DNA of 64,000 bases. Source: Arthrobacter sp. NicSoilC5 (GTDB lineage Bacteria; Actinomycetota; Actinomycetes; Actinomycetales; Micrococcaceae). Within the stretch, counting starts at the first letter, position 1. Every line of letters starts with the position of its first letter. The stretch spans positions 2,976,001 through 3,040,000 of the forward strand of contig NZ_AP024660.1 in assembly GCF_019977395.1 (NCBI RefSeq), in the 5' to 3' direction. The notes under the pieces were generated by a model, which searched no databases, was not told the origin of the DNA, and was given only the letters and a program-made list of their open reading frames with translations. The position numbers and the translations under genes are program-made. This document shows positions 48,698-56,752 of this stretch, piece by piece.

Positions 48698-50089
48698 ATG
48701 CTGAACCTGAACCGCGACGTCGTGGTCGTTGGAGCCGGGCCGTCCGGACTCACCGCCGCCCGTGAACTGAAGAAGGCCGGCCTCACCGTCGCCGTGCTTG
48801 AGGCCCGCGACCGGGTGGGCGGCCGCACCTGGACCGACACCGTTGATGGGGCCATGCTCGAAATCGGCGGCCAGTGGGTCTCGCCGGACCAGACCGCCCT
48901 CCTGGACCTGCTCCAGGAACTGGGCCTGGAGACCTACCCGCGCTACCGCGACGGGGAGTCCATCTACATCGGCGCCGACGGCTCACCCGTGCGCTACACC
49001 GGAGACACCTTTCCGGTGGACCCGGACACCGCCGTCGAAATGGACCGCCTGGTGGCGCTGCTGGACGGACTCGCCGCGGAGATTGGACCGACCGAACCCT
49101 GGGCGCACCCCAAAGCGCGTGAACTGGACACCATCTCCTTCCACCACTGGCTGCGGCAGAACTCGGCCAATGAGGAAGCCTGCAGGAACATCGGCCTGTT
49201 CATCGCCGGCGGCATGCTCACCAAGCCCGCGCACTCCTTCTCCGCCCTGCAGGCCGTCCTGATGGCCGCCTCGGCCGGCTCCTTCACCCACCTGACGGAC
49301 GAGGACTTCATCCTGGACCGCCGCGTGGTGGGTGGAATGCAGCAGGTCTCGCTGCTGCAGGCGCAGGAACTGGGGGAGGACGTGGTCCTTGGCTCCCCGG
49401 TCCGCACCATCAACTGGGAGCCGGATGCCGACGGCGGCCACCGCGTCACCGTTGAATCCGACCGGGCCACGGTGAACGCCCGGTTCGTCATCATGGCCGT
49501 GCCGCCCAACCTCTACTCCCGTGTCTCCTTCAGTCCGCCGCTGCCGCGCCGCCAGCATCAGATGCACCAGCACCAGTCCCTGGGCCTGGTCATCAAGGTG
49601 CACGCCGTCTACAGCACCCCGTTCTGGCGGGACAAGGGACTTTCCGGGACCTGTTTCGGGGCAGACGCCCTGGTCCAGGAGGTGTACGACAACACCAACC
49701 ATGGCGATGCCCGTGGCACGCTGGTGGGCTTCGTCTCCGATGAGAAGGCCGACGCCGTTTTCGAGTTGAGTGCCGAAGAGCGCAGGAAGGCGATCCTTGA
49801 CTCGATCGCCGGTTACCTGGGCGCGGAAGCCCTGGCGCCGGAGGTCTACTACGAGTCCGATTGGGGCTCTGAGGAGTGGACCCGCGGCGCCTATGCCTCC
49901 AGCTATGACCTGGGCGGACTCCACCGCTACGGCAAGGACCAGCACGCCCCCGTCGGCCCCATCTACTGGTCCTCATCCGATCTCGCCGCTGAAGGCTACC
50001 AGCATGTGGACGGCGCCATCCGCATGGGCCGCATCACCGCGGCGCGCATCGCGGAAGTTGCCAAGGTTCCCGTGGCATCCGGCTGGTAA
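48698..50089 (+). CDS. puo: Putrescine oxidase (flavin amine oxidase)
   Basis: 463 residues. FAD-dependent oxidation of putrescine to 4-aminobutanal, ammonia and hydrogen peroxide. The dinucleotide motif VVVGAGPSGLTAARELKKAG opens the protein, then GGRTWTDTVDGAMLEIGGQW, FIAGGMLTKPAHSFSALQAV, QHQMHQHQSLGLVIKVHAVY and ESDWGSEEWTRGAYASS. These blocks resemble, almost word for word, what I recall of Rhodococcus and Kocuria putrescine oxidases. GAGAGGA lies just before the ATG. It diverges from the TetR gene with an operator between. Confidence 0.92.
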   Translation: MLNLNRDVVVVGAGPSGLTAARELKKAGLTVAVLEARDRVGGRTWTDTVDGAMLEIGGQWVSPDQTALLDLLQELGLETYPRYRDGESIYIGADGSPVRYTGDTFPVDPDTAVEMDRLVALLDGLAAEIGPTEPWAHPKARELDTISFHHWLRQNSANEEACRNIGLFIAGGMLTKPAHSFSALQAVLMAASAGSFTHLTDEDFILDRRVVGGMQQVSLLQAQELGEDVVLGSPVRTINWEPDADGGHRVTVESDRATVNARFVIMAVPPNLYSRVSFSPPLPRRQHQMHQHQSLGLVIKVHAVYSTPFWRDKGLSGTCFGADALVQEVYDNTNHGDARGTLVGFVSDEKADAVFELSAEERRKAILDSIAGYLGAEALAPEVYYESDWGSEEWTRGAYASSYDLGGLHRYGKDQHAPVGPIYWSSSDLAAEGYQHVDGAIRMGRITAARIAEVAKVPVASGW

Positions 50090-50090
50090 A

Positions 50091-50102
50091 TAAGCATGCT
50101 TA
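50091..50102. promoter_or_regulatory. MarR-type operator candidate upstream of the stress-protein gene
   Basis: 12-bp perfect palindrome TAAGCATGCTTA, followed by CTAATAG. The identical 12-mer occurs at 56079-56090 just before a MarR gene. It starts directly after the puo stop and 55 bp before the next ATG. Confidence 0.7.
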
Positions 50103-50156
50103 CTAATAGGCTGGCGACGGGGAGCGTCCCCGACTTTTCGACGAACGAGGTGAGGC

Positions 50157-50639
50157 ATGACTGACGCCCAGAGCATCAGCAAGGTTACGGAGATCATCAA
50201 CGATTCCAAGATCGGAATGGTCACCACCATCAACGAAGCAGGCGCCCTCGTCAGCCGGCCGCTGGCGGTCCAGGAGGTCAAGGACGACGGCGACATGTGG
50301 TTCTTCACGGGCCTTGGCACCTCGCAGGTAGCGCACGTCCAGGCCGACCCGCGCGTCAACGTCGCCTTTGGCAAGAAGACCGAATGGGTGTCCGTTGCCG
50401 GAACCGCGGAAGTGGTCACGGACCGGGCCAAGATCCACGAGATGTGGAACCAGGTTGTTGAAGCATGGTTCCCGGACGGTCCGGACACGCCCGAGGTGTG
50501 CCTGCTGCGGGTCGATTCGGATTCCGCCGAGTACTGGACCAGCCCGGGCGGCACCGCTGCCACGGTGCTTCAGTGGGTGAAGTCAAAAGTCACCAACAGT
50601 CGGATGAGCGTCGGCGAAAGCGGCACTGTGGAGCTGTAG
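50157..50639 (+). CDS. Pyridoxamine 5'-phosphate oxidase-like general stress protein
   Basis: 160 residues with the split-barrel flavin-binding fold: KVTEIINDSKIGMVTTINEAGALVSRPLAVQEV and DMWFFTGLGTSQVAHVQADPRVNVAF. It matches the general stress protein 26 type, which binds FMN or FAD and whose role in stress is not well defined. Good GAGGTGAGG ribosome-binding site. The upstream palindrome suggests control by the MarR regulator at 56153. Confidence 0.88.
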   Translation: MTDAQSISKVTEIINDSKIGMVTTINEAGALVSRPLAVQEVKDDGDMWFFTGLGTSQVAHVQADPRVNVAFGKKTEWVSVAGTAEVVTDRAKIHEMWNQVVEAWFPDGPDTPEVCLLRVDSDSAEYWTSPGGTAATVLQWVKSKVTNSRMSVGESGTVEL

Positions 50640-50667
50640 CGCAGGCTGTTGACTGGGGGCGGGGCGG

Positions 50668-51276
50668 CTACTGCTGCTCCGCCCCTTTCAATGCCTCCAG
50701 GACTGCAGGCAGCAGCACGTCATTGCGGCCCCACACAGGATCCAGGATCTCCACATACCAGGAATCCGCGAGCAGGAGGGCCAGCGCATCGTTGGTCTCC
50801 CCGGCCCAGTCCTGGATCTGGGCCTCCTCCACGGGGTTCTCGCTGGAGCCGAGGACCGTGGTGATCTCTGCTCCGGCCAGGGTCACGGGAATGGCGGCGC
50901 TGCTTGCCTCGCCGGGAGCGTGGACTACCGTCACCAGCTCCGTGCGGGTGGAAAGTGCCAGCAGGCCCCGCGCAGTTTCGGCGCTGCAGAAGCCGGTGAC
51001 GTACTGCCGCTGCGCCGCCCCATCAGCCAGGATGCCCGGCTGGGACTCCTTCGTGAACAGCCCGCTGCGGTTCAACTCTGCCAACGGCGCGGCCAGTGGC
51101 TCCGTCTCGGCGTCGAACGCCGCAGCGAAGTGGCCCGGCTGGTACGAACTCCCGCCTTCCAGCCACCGTGCCGTCAGCTCACCGGCGGCCTCCAGCGTGG
51201 TGGCTTGCCGCCAGACCCCGCGGTCCTCCAGCAGCCGGCCGTACTCGTCGTGGACAGGCAGTTCCTCAGGCTTCAT
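50668..51276 (-). CDS. Hypothetical protein
   Basis: 202 residues, soluble, acidic, no signal peptide or membrane helix. The middle reads FCSAETARGLLALSTRTELVTVV and the end is WYVEILDPVWGRNDVLLPAVLEAL. A weak memory links it to small Streptomyces-type DUF families, but I cannot assign one with confidence. A credible gene by composition and frame; converges with the preceding gene. Confidence 0.7.
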   Translation of the reverse strand: MKPEELPVHDEYGRLLEDRGVWRQATTLEAAGELTARWLEGGSSYQPGHFAAAFDAETEPLAAPLAELNRSGLFTKESQPGILADGAAQRQYVTGFCSAETARGLLALSTRTELVTVVHAPGEASSAAIPVTLAGAEITTVLGSSENPVEEAQIQDWAGETNDALALLLADSWYVEILDPVWGRNDVLLPAVLEALKGAEQQ

Positions 51277-51336
51277 CTTGGGATGCTATCGCCGGGCCTC
51301 CGCGCCGATCCAACCTCTTCGACACAGCAGTTAACT

Positions 51337-51963
51337 TCAGCCGGCCTGCTTCATTGGCATGGCCGCCGGAATTCCCGCCGCCCGTTCCGCTGCTGCGAGC
51401 GATGCAGCCAGGCTTCCGACGGCGTCCGGGTAGCCCTTGTGCGTGGCGGTCCGCAGTTGGTCCGCGGTCCGCATGGCCTTGATCAGTGCCGACGTTTCCG
51501 GCAGCCGCACGTCGGTCAGTGCCGGGTAGTCGATGCTGCAGCCGGGATCCAGTTCGTAGCGCCGCCAGCGGACTATGAGCTCATCATGCTGTATCCGGGC
51601 GGCCTGATGCGCGGAGAGCTGCTCCCGGTATTCACGCCGGGCGGCGCGCCACGCCAGGAACTTTGGGCTGCCCCGGTAGGCCGCAAGGCCCGAGGCCGCA
51701 GCTGCCCCGGCCAGCACCAGCCCCGCCCAGGGAGAAACCAGGGCCGGGATCAGAAGGGCCGGAAGCGCCACGCAGGAACCGAGGAACAGATCCCAAAACA
51801 GCTGGTCAGGAGCCTCCGGTGCGCGTCCTGCGGGTGCCAGGGACCGTCGTCGTACAACGAAAACCGTGGCGGCGACGCTGGCAACCAGCACGGCACCGCA
51901 CAGCAGGACCACCCCCGCACCTTGAAGCAGTCCCTGGGTCAAGGACTCCGCCACGACTGACAT
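51337..51963 (-). CDS. Hypothetical membrane protein
   Basis: 208 residues from the ATG at 51963, supported by GGGAGGTG upstream. N-terminal hydrophobic segment (LLQGAGVVLLCGAVLVASVAATVFVV) and a second pair around residues 65-95 (ALPALLIPALVSPWAGLVLAG), then a charged cytoplasmic part with LDPGCSIDYPALTDVRLPET and a helical C-terminus. The C-terminal half resembles cytoplasmic parts of uncharacterised actinobacterial membrane proteins. Function unknown. Confidence 0.75.
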   Translation of the reverse strand: MSVVAESLTQGLLQGAGVVLLCGAVLVASVAATVFVVRRRSLAPAGRAPEAPDQLFWDLFLGSCVALPALLIPALVSPWAGLVLAGAAAASGLAAYRGSPKFLAWRAARREYREQLSAHQAARIQHDELIVRWRRYELDPGCSIDYPALTDVRLPETSALIKAMRTADQLRTATHKGYPDAVGSLAASLAAAERAAGIPAAMPMKQAG

Positions 51964-52125
51964 CCTGCACCTCCCGCGCCCGTCATTCCCCACAAAGACT
52001 TGGCCCCGGCCGGAAAGCCCGGGCTGGTCCTTCCATTGGACCGTCTTCCAGGCACAGCGTCAATGGCTGCAAAATGCGGAGGCAGGCACTCCAAAGGGCG
52101 CCATGATGGGCGGTAGCGTGGGACC

Positions 52126-52506
52126 ATGCGACTCAAAATGTGCAGCATCCACGTCCAGGACCCCGCGGCCGCCCACGCCTTCTACACCGGCACGCTCGGC
52201 TTTGACACCCTCATGGCCATGCCGGAGTACAACCTGTACATCATCAAGGATCCGGGGGCGGCCGACAGTTCGGTGGGGCTGCTCCTGGAGCCCAGCGACA
52301 ACCCGATCGGCGCCAGCTACATGAACGCCGTGCGTGAGGCCGGCCTCCCCGCCATCGTTTTCGGGGTACCCGATGTCCAGGCAGAATATGACCGCCTGTC
52401 GGCCGCCGGGGTCAGCTTCAAGACTCCGCCCACCACGGACTCATTTGGGACCAGCGCCGTGTTCGACGACGGCTGCGGCAACTACATCCAGATCCACCAG
52501 GACTGA
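52126..52506 (+). CDS. VOC-family (glyoxalase/bleomycin resistance fold) protein
   Basis: 126 residues with two beta-alpha-beta-beta-beta modules. Opens with RLKMCSIHVQDPAAAHAFYTGTLGFDTL and ends VFDDGCGNYIQIHQD, with the Glu/His positions partly replaced by Gln and His. Such proteins range from dioxygenases to isomerases to drug-binding proteins; the specific role is unknown. Confidence 0.87.
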   Translation: MRLKMCSIHVQDPAAAHAFYTGTLGFDTLMAMPEYNLYIIKDPGAADSSVGLLLEPSDNPIGASYMNAVREAGLPAIVFGVPDVQAEYDRLSAAGVSFKTPPTTDSFGTSAVFDDGCGNYIQIHQD

Positions 52507-52521
52507 CGGACCGGGATGCAA

Positions 52522-52578
52522 CAGAAGCTTGTCCGCGCATCCGGACGCTGAGGCTCCGGACGGGCGAACAAGCTTCTG
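52522..52578. terminator. Long inverted repeat between convergent genes
   Basis: 11-bp perfect arms CAGAAGCTTGT and ACAAGCTTCTG, 35 bases apart with an inner TCCGGACGCTGAGGCTCCGGA hairpin. It lies between the VOC gene and DUF5997. There is no T run; possibly a bidirectional terminator. Confidence 0.5.
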
Positions 52579-52596
52579 AAAGGGCGGCGGTGCAGG

Positions 52597-52998
52597 CTAA
52601 GCCTGGGCGCGGTCCTTCTTTGCCTGCTTCTTCGCGGCCTCGTCCTTGACCCGCTGGGCCTCGGCACGGACTGCAGCGTGCGTGGCGCGTTCGGTGACGA
52701 GCCACTGCGGGGGAGCCTGCAGCAGCGCGGTGATCTCCGCCGTCGTGAGCGCTTCTTCCACGCCGCCGCGTGCCAGGCCGCTGATGGACACGTTCAGCTT
52801 CTGGGCCACCACGGGGCGGGGGTGCGGCCCATTGCGGCGGAGTTCGGCAAGCCATTCCGGCGGGTTGGCCTGGAGTTCGGCGAACTCCTCACGGGTAATG
52901 GTTGAATCCTGGAACTCCTGCGGGGTGGCCGGCAGGTAGATGCCAAGTTTCTTGGCAACGGTGGCCGGCTTCATGGACTGGGAGTTTGCAGAGGTCAT
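52597..52998 (-). CDS. DUF5997 family protein
   Basis: 133 residues, cytoplasmic. The N-terminal part reads MKPATVAKKLGIYLPATPQEF and ITREEFAELQANPPEWLAEL, the middle RPVVAQKLNVSISGLARGG, and the tail is Lys/Ala-rich helical. Members of this family are commonly encoded head-to-head with a LysR-type substrate-binding protein, exactly as here. Function unknown. Confidence 0.82.
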   Translation of the reverse strand: MTSANSQSMKPATVAKKLGIYLPATPQEFQDSTITREEFAELQANPPEWLAELRRNGPHPRPVVAQKLNVSISGLARGGVEEALTTAEITALLQAPPQWLVTERATHAAVRAEAQRVKDEAAKKQAKKDRAQA

Positions 52999-53035
52999 GC
53001 TTCAAGGGTATCCGGGCGGCGGGTACTGTGAAGAC

Positions 53036-53782
53036 GTGCCCGCCGACAATGCCCCCATGCCTGATGCCCAGCCCGCCCCCGACGAGGCGGCGCCGCGGGT
53101 GCTGCGCGTCGCGTATGTGGCAGGGGTGACGCCGGGAAAGTGGATCCGCCGCTGGGAAGAGCGGATGCCCCATATTCCCCTTGAAGCATTCATGATCGAC
53201 GACGGCGTGCAGCGCCAGGTGCTGGATGGCGGCCGGGCTGACATGGCCTTCGTCCGCCTTCCGATTGACCGGGACGGCCTCAGCGTCATCCCGCTCTACG
53301 AGGAACAACCCGTGGTGGTTGCCCCCAAGGGCCACGAGATCTCAGTGTTCGAGGAAGTGGCCCTTGCCGACCTTGCCCAGGAGTCCTTCCTCGATGCTGC
53401 TGCCTTAGGCGGCCCGGAGACGGCGCTCCAGGTGGTGGCCTCCGGGGCCGGGCTGCTGGTCCTCCCAATGTCAGTGGCGCGCCACTTCAACGTCAAAGAC
53501 ACCGTGGCGCGCAGGCTCACCGGGGCGGAGGAGAGCGAAATCGCCCTGGCCTGGCCCGCGGAGGCCACGGACGACGTGCTGGAGGAATTCATTGGCGTGG
53601 TGCGCGGCCGCACCGCCCAGAGCTCCCGCCAGCCCTCCGCCCAGCCGCAAAAGGTGAAGAAGGAACCCAAACCGGACCGCCGCGGCACCGGAACCAAAAA
53701 AGCGCCCAAGGTGGCCCAGCGCTATGCCCCCAACCCTGACAAGGGCCGCGGCAAGGGATCGCGGAAGAAGGGCAAGCGCTAG
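53036..53782 (+). CDS. LysR-type substrate-binding domain protein lacking the HTH
   Basis: 248 residues from the GTG at 53036. It contains only the LysR effector domain (RVAYVAGVTPGKWIRRWEER to DVLEEFIGVV), with no N-terminal DNA-binding helix. The C-terminal 50 residues are strongly basic (KVKKEPKPDRRGTGTKKAPK and GKGSRKKGKR). It is 37 bp from the divergent DUF5997 gene, so very short or no leaders are expected. It may have become a small-molecule sensor bound to nucleic acid via the basic tail. Confidence 0.82.
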   Translation: MPADNAPMPDAQPAPDEAAPRVLRVAYVAGVTPGKWIRRWEERMPHIPLEAFMIDDGVQRQVLDGGRADMAFVRLPIDRDGLSVIPLYEEQPVVVAPKGHEISVFEEVALADLAQESFLDAAALGGPETALQVVASGAGLLVLPMSVARHFNVKDTVARRLTGAEESEIALAWPAEATDDVLEEFIGVVRGRTAQSSRQPSAQPQKVKKEPKPDRRGTGTKKAPKVAQRYAPNPDKGRGKGSRKKGKR

Positions 53783-53826
53783 CCCCCATGAGCCCACCAG
53801 GCACCTGGTTGTTGACCGGATAACAG

Positions 53827-53859
53827 AAAGCCGGCCCCGCATGATGCGGAGCCGGCTTT
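53827..53859. terminator. Inverted repeat, probable bidirectional terminator
   Basis: Near-perfect 16-bp arms AAAGCCGGCCCCGCAT and ATGCGGAGCCGGCTTT (one mismatch) between convergent genes. Confidence 0.7.
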
Positions 53860-53886
53860 GCTGCAGTCCGTCGCTGCCCGCGCGGA

Positions 53887-54549
53887 CTAGGTGTTTTGGA
53901 TGGTGTCTTTGGCGTCGGTTGCGCGGTCTTTGACGTCGGTGGCTGCGTATTGGCCTTCGGTTTTGACGTTTTGGGCGGCGTCGGTGGCGGTGGCCTTGAC
54001 GTTTTCCATGGCTTCCTGGGCGGGTTCCTTGAGGTCCTGGGCCATGGTTTTGGCGGCGTCGGTGACCTGGGTTGCCAGGGGCTGGGCTGCGGTTTTGAGT
54101 TGGTCCGCGGCTTCGCGTTCTTTGTCGCTGGCCGGGATCAGGGAGGAGATCAGCATGCCGGCGCCGAAGGCGATGAGGCCGGCGGCCAGGGGGTTGCCGG
54201 CGGTTTTGGCTTTGACCTGGTCCGGGGCGTGGGAGACGGCCTGGCCGGCGTCGGAGAGTTTCGCGGAGACGGTGTCTGTGGCCTGGTGCAGGTTGTCGCC
54301 TGCGGTGTGCATGGCGTTGGTGGTGTGCCCGGCTCCGGTGGCGGTGGTGTCGTGGACTTTGGTGCCGGCGGTGTCTGCTGCTCCCATGATTTTCTCCTTC
54401 ACCCCGGTCACGGCGTCGCGGACCTTGTCGGTTTGGCGGTGGACGATGTTGGACGGGGTGACTTTGTCGGCCACGGCGTCCACGTTGGTGCCCAGGCGTG
54501 CCCGGGTGGCTTCTATGTCTGCGCGGATGACGTCAGGGTTGTCGCTCAT
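53887..54549 (-). CDS. DUF3618 domain protein
   Basis: 220 residues. The N-terminal DUF3618 motif is MSDNPDVIRADIEATRARLGTNVDAVADKV. The rest is Ala/Thr/Lys-rich with LEA-like helices, and a short hydrophobic stretch AAGLIAFGAGMLISSLIP near residue 125 that probably inserts in the membrane. DUF3618 proteins go with phage-holin-type and LEA-like neighbours in actinobacteria. Its start overlaps the holin-family stop by 4 bp. Base composition is strikingly uniform, with repeated GTC/GGT triplets on the plus strand. Confidence 0.88.
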   Translation of the reverse strand: MSDNPDVIRADIEATRARLGTNVDAVADKVTPSNIVHRQTDKVRDAVTGVKEKIMGAADTAGTKVHDTTATGAGHTTNAMHTAGDNLHQATDTVSAKLSDAGQAVSHAPDQVKAKTAGNPLAAGLIAFGAGMLISSLIPASDKEREAADQLKTAAQPLATQVTDAAKTMAQDLKEPAQEAMENVKATATDAAQNVKTEGQYAATDVKDRATDAKDTIQNT

Positions 54550-54980
54550 CGGTTTACCTCACCTGGTTTTAGGGTTGGGGGAATTTCTGAGAGGGTTTCG
54601 CCGGTTTGGGGCAGGCCTTTGATCTGTTTGAGTTCCTTGCGGCCGGTGGAGGCCAGGACGGCGGCGATGATGGCCCAGATGACGGCGACGATCAGTGCGG
54701 CCCAGCCCAGGGCCATGATGGCGCCCAGGGCCCACATCAGGGCCAGGGAGAGGAAGAGCAGGACGAAGTGTCCGCCGATCCCGGCGCCGGCGAGCATGCC
54801 GGCGCCTTTGCCTGCGCGGGAGGTGGATTGTTTGAGTTCGGCTTTGGCCAGTTCCACTTCCTGGCGCATCAGGGTGGACAGGTCACGGGTCACGTCCCCG
54901 AGCAGGTCACCGAGTGAGGCGTTGTCCGCTTTCACGTGCGCCGCGCTGGGCGGCGGCTCCGGAATCTGGCTACTCATCAC
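54546..54980 (-). CDS. Phage holin-like superfamily III membrane protein (DUF1469 type)
   Basis: 144 residues: an amphipathic N-terminus (SLGDLLGDVTRDLSTLMRQEVELAKAEL) followed by two transmembrane helices (AGIGGHFVLLFLSLALMWALG and MALGWAALIVAVIWAIIAAVL). This is the Pfam holin_E family that, despite the name, is common outside phages in stress-type operons with DUF3618. Overlaps both neighbours by 4 bp. Confidence 0.88.
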   Translation of the reverse strand: MMSSQIPEPPPSAAHVKADNASLGDLLGDVTRDLSTLMRQEVELAKAELKQSTSRAGKGAGMLAGAGIGGHFVLLFLSLALMWALGAIMALGWAALIVAVIWAIIAAVLASTGRKELKQIKGLPQTGETLSEIPPTLKPGEVNR

Positions 54981-55876
54981 AGACCACCCGTGCCGTGCCG
55001 GCCGGTGCCCGGGGTACCTTCAGTGCCGAACGTCCCGTCGCCGGAGTACACGCCGTTTTCGGCGCGGTAGGGGTCGTCCTCGAAGCGAAGCGGAGTCTCT
55101 TCGGGTGTTCCCGAAGGCAGGGTGCTGGTGGACACCGGGGTGGCACTGCCCACTACCGGCTCAGCAAAGAGGTCGTCGGTGCCTGCGGCATAAACGGTCT
55201 CCTGGCGAAGCGGCGCTGCCGGGGCTGGCTGCGCGGCGCGGTGCTGGCCTGAACCCTGGGCCGTATTGGAACCTGCAGCCTGTCCCGATGTTTCGGGTGC
55301 ACCTGCGGTGAGTCCGCGGGTGAGGCGTCCGGCGAGGACGCCGGCGCCGGCGGCGAGGAGCAGGAAGGTTCCGGGGCGGTTGCGGGCGAACCGCTGGACC
55401 TCGTTCAGGAGGTCGCCCGGCTCCCGGTTTTCCAGCCAGGTGGCCATGGAGGAGGTGCGTTCTGCGGCCTGGCGGACCAGGTCGCCGGCCATGCCCTGCT
55501 GGTCCGGGGCGTTGGCCATGCTGTGCAGCTGGGTGGAGATGTTGCGGATGCCTTCCGCGGCCTTCTGCTGCTGGGTGCCCGCCTGGCTGGTGAGGCCGGA
55601 CTTTGCCTGGTGCAGCAGGTCCTGCGCATTGGCCTTCGCATCATGCGCCACGTTCGCGGCTTCTTCCTTCGCCGTCTGAGCCACATTCTGTGCGGCGGAT
55701 GCGGCCTCGCCGGCAACGTTGGATGCCTGCTCCCTGGCTGCCTGGGTCTTGGAGGTGTCACCCAAAGTGGTGGGGTAGGAGGCCTGCCGGGGAGCTGCCT
55801 CCGTTGCGCCGTACGGATCGGCGATGGCCGGATCGTCAGCGGTGTGCGGGGTCTGGGGCCATTGGTTCTCTGTCAT
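54977..55876 (-). CDS. LEA-like membrane-associated protein
   Basis: 299 residues. Residues 40-130 are an Ala/Gln/Lys-rich amphipathic helix region (AREQASNVAGEAASAAQNVA, VAHDAKANAQDLLHQAKSG), then a segment like those in DUF3618-linked proteins (MATWLENREPGDLLNEVQRF), a hydrophobic helix (GTFLLLAAGAGVLAGRL) and a disordered acidic tail. First gene of a three-gene overlapping operon, with MarR-type repeats upstream. Probably protects or remodels the envelope under stress; the function is not established. Confidence 0.78.
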   Translation of the reverse strand: MTENQWPQTPHTADDPAIADPYGATEAAPRQASYPTTLGDTSKTQAAREQASNVAGEAASAAQNVAQTAKEEAANVAHDAKANAQDLLHQAKSGLTSQAGTQQQKAAEGIRNISTQLHSMANAPDQQGMAGDLVRQAAERTSSMATWLENREPGDLLNEVQRFARNRPGTFLLLAAGAGVLAGRLTRGLTAGAPETSGQAAGSNTAQGSGQHRAAQPAPAAPLRQETVYAAGTDDLFAEPVVGSATPVSTSTLPSGTPEETPLRFEDDPYRAENGVYSGDGTFGTEGTPGTGRHGTGGL

Positions 55877-55933
55877 CTTCGCTCTCTTTCAGAAAGGGTT
55901 AGCTGGCGATCAAGAACCAGCAATGCTGGCGAG

Positions 55934-56090
55934 TTAGTAAGCAAGGTTACTAATTAGATACTAAGCACACTTCCCATTTGGATTGCAAGGGGCAGTGCTG
56001 CAGTTTCGAAGTCCCGGGGCCGCCCGGCGATGCGGTTAAGTTGCCGCTGGATAGTAAGCCTACTTGCGAATATGTTGCTAAGCATGCTTA
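55934..56090. promoter_or_regulatory. Cluster of MarR-type operators between divergent genes
   Basis: Three related elements: perfect 7-bp arms TTAGTAA and TTACTAA spaced by GCAAGG at 55934-55953; a partial copy ATAGTAAGCCTACTTGC at 56051-56067; and the perfect palindrome TAAGCATGCTTA at 56079-56090. A half-copy TACTAAGCACACTT lies at 55959-55972. They sit between the envelope operon (leftward from 55876) and marR (rightward from 56153). Confidence 0.78.
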
Positions 56091-56152
56091 TTGTAGTGGT
56101 GTAGCGACGCAGGGTGACCAGCACTTCGCCACCTACAGGAAGGCCGCGGCCG

Positions 56153-56686
56153 ATGACCAGCAATCTCGATCCCGACGCCCGGAGCAGCTACCGCCTGATC
56201 ACTTTGGCGGCCCGGCTCATCCAGCGGCGCCAGGACGATGCACTGGCCCCCCTTGGCCTCACCCGTGCCGCAGTTATTGCACTGGAAGGCCTGACGGGGG
56301 GCCCACTGAACCAGGAACAGCTTGCCGATGCGATCAGGGTCCAGAGCCAAACACTGGGCCGGGTCCTGACCCGGCTTGAGGGCACAGGACTCATCACCAG
56401 GACCCGGCACGCCTCGGACCGCCGCCAGCTGAAAGTGGAGCTGACGGACGCCGGCGTTGCCGCCGTCGAAGCGGCGCGCCAAGCGGAGATCAACGCCTAT
56501 CCGGACGATCCGGACATCGGGTGGAAGGAACTCCGGGAGGAACTCACCAAGTTTGTCCGTGCCGTCCCACTCAACCGCGAAAGCGGCGTGGTTCCGTTTG
56601 CTCCGCCGGAACACCGGGGCGGACACCGTCCCCAGACCGGGCGGGCAGCCGGAATCCGTGGCTGGGAACAGCCACACCAGAACTGA
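56153..56686 (+). CDS. MarR-family transcriptional regulator
   Basis: 177 residues from the ATG at 56153, supported by AGGAAGG upstream. Winged helix: LTRAAVIALEGLTGGPLNQEQLADAIRVQSQTLGRVLTRLEGTGLI with the wing TRHASDRRQLKVELTDAG. The C-terminal tail of about 40 residues (AP/PEHRGGHRPQ) extends beyond the usual MarR length. It is expected to bind the palindromes upstream of itself and of the divergent operon, and likely the one at 50091. Ligand unknown. Confidence 0.9.
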   Translation: MTSNLDPDARSSYRLITLAARLIQRRQDDALAPLGLTRAAVIALEGLTGGPLNQEQLADAIRVQSQTLGRVLTRLEGTGLITRTRHASDRRQLKVELTDAGVAAVEAARQAEINAYPDDPDIGWKELREELTKFVRAVPLNRESGVVPFAPPEHRGGHRPQTGRAAGIRGWEQPHQN

Positions 56687-56752
56687 CAGGGCTGCGGGCG
56701 TCTTGCCATGCCCCGTGCGTGGGGTTGGGCAGCACCGGACAGGCAGCAGGGC

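Noticed and set aside
54546..54980. Prophage remnant suggested by a holin-family protein
   Set aside because: No other phage genes. The family is common in non-phage stress operons with DUF3618, as here.
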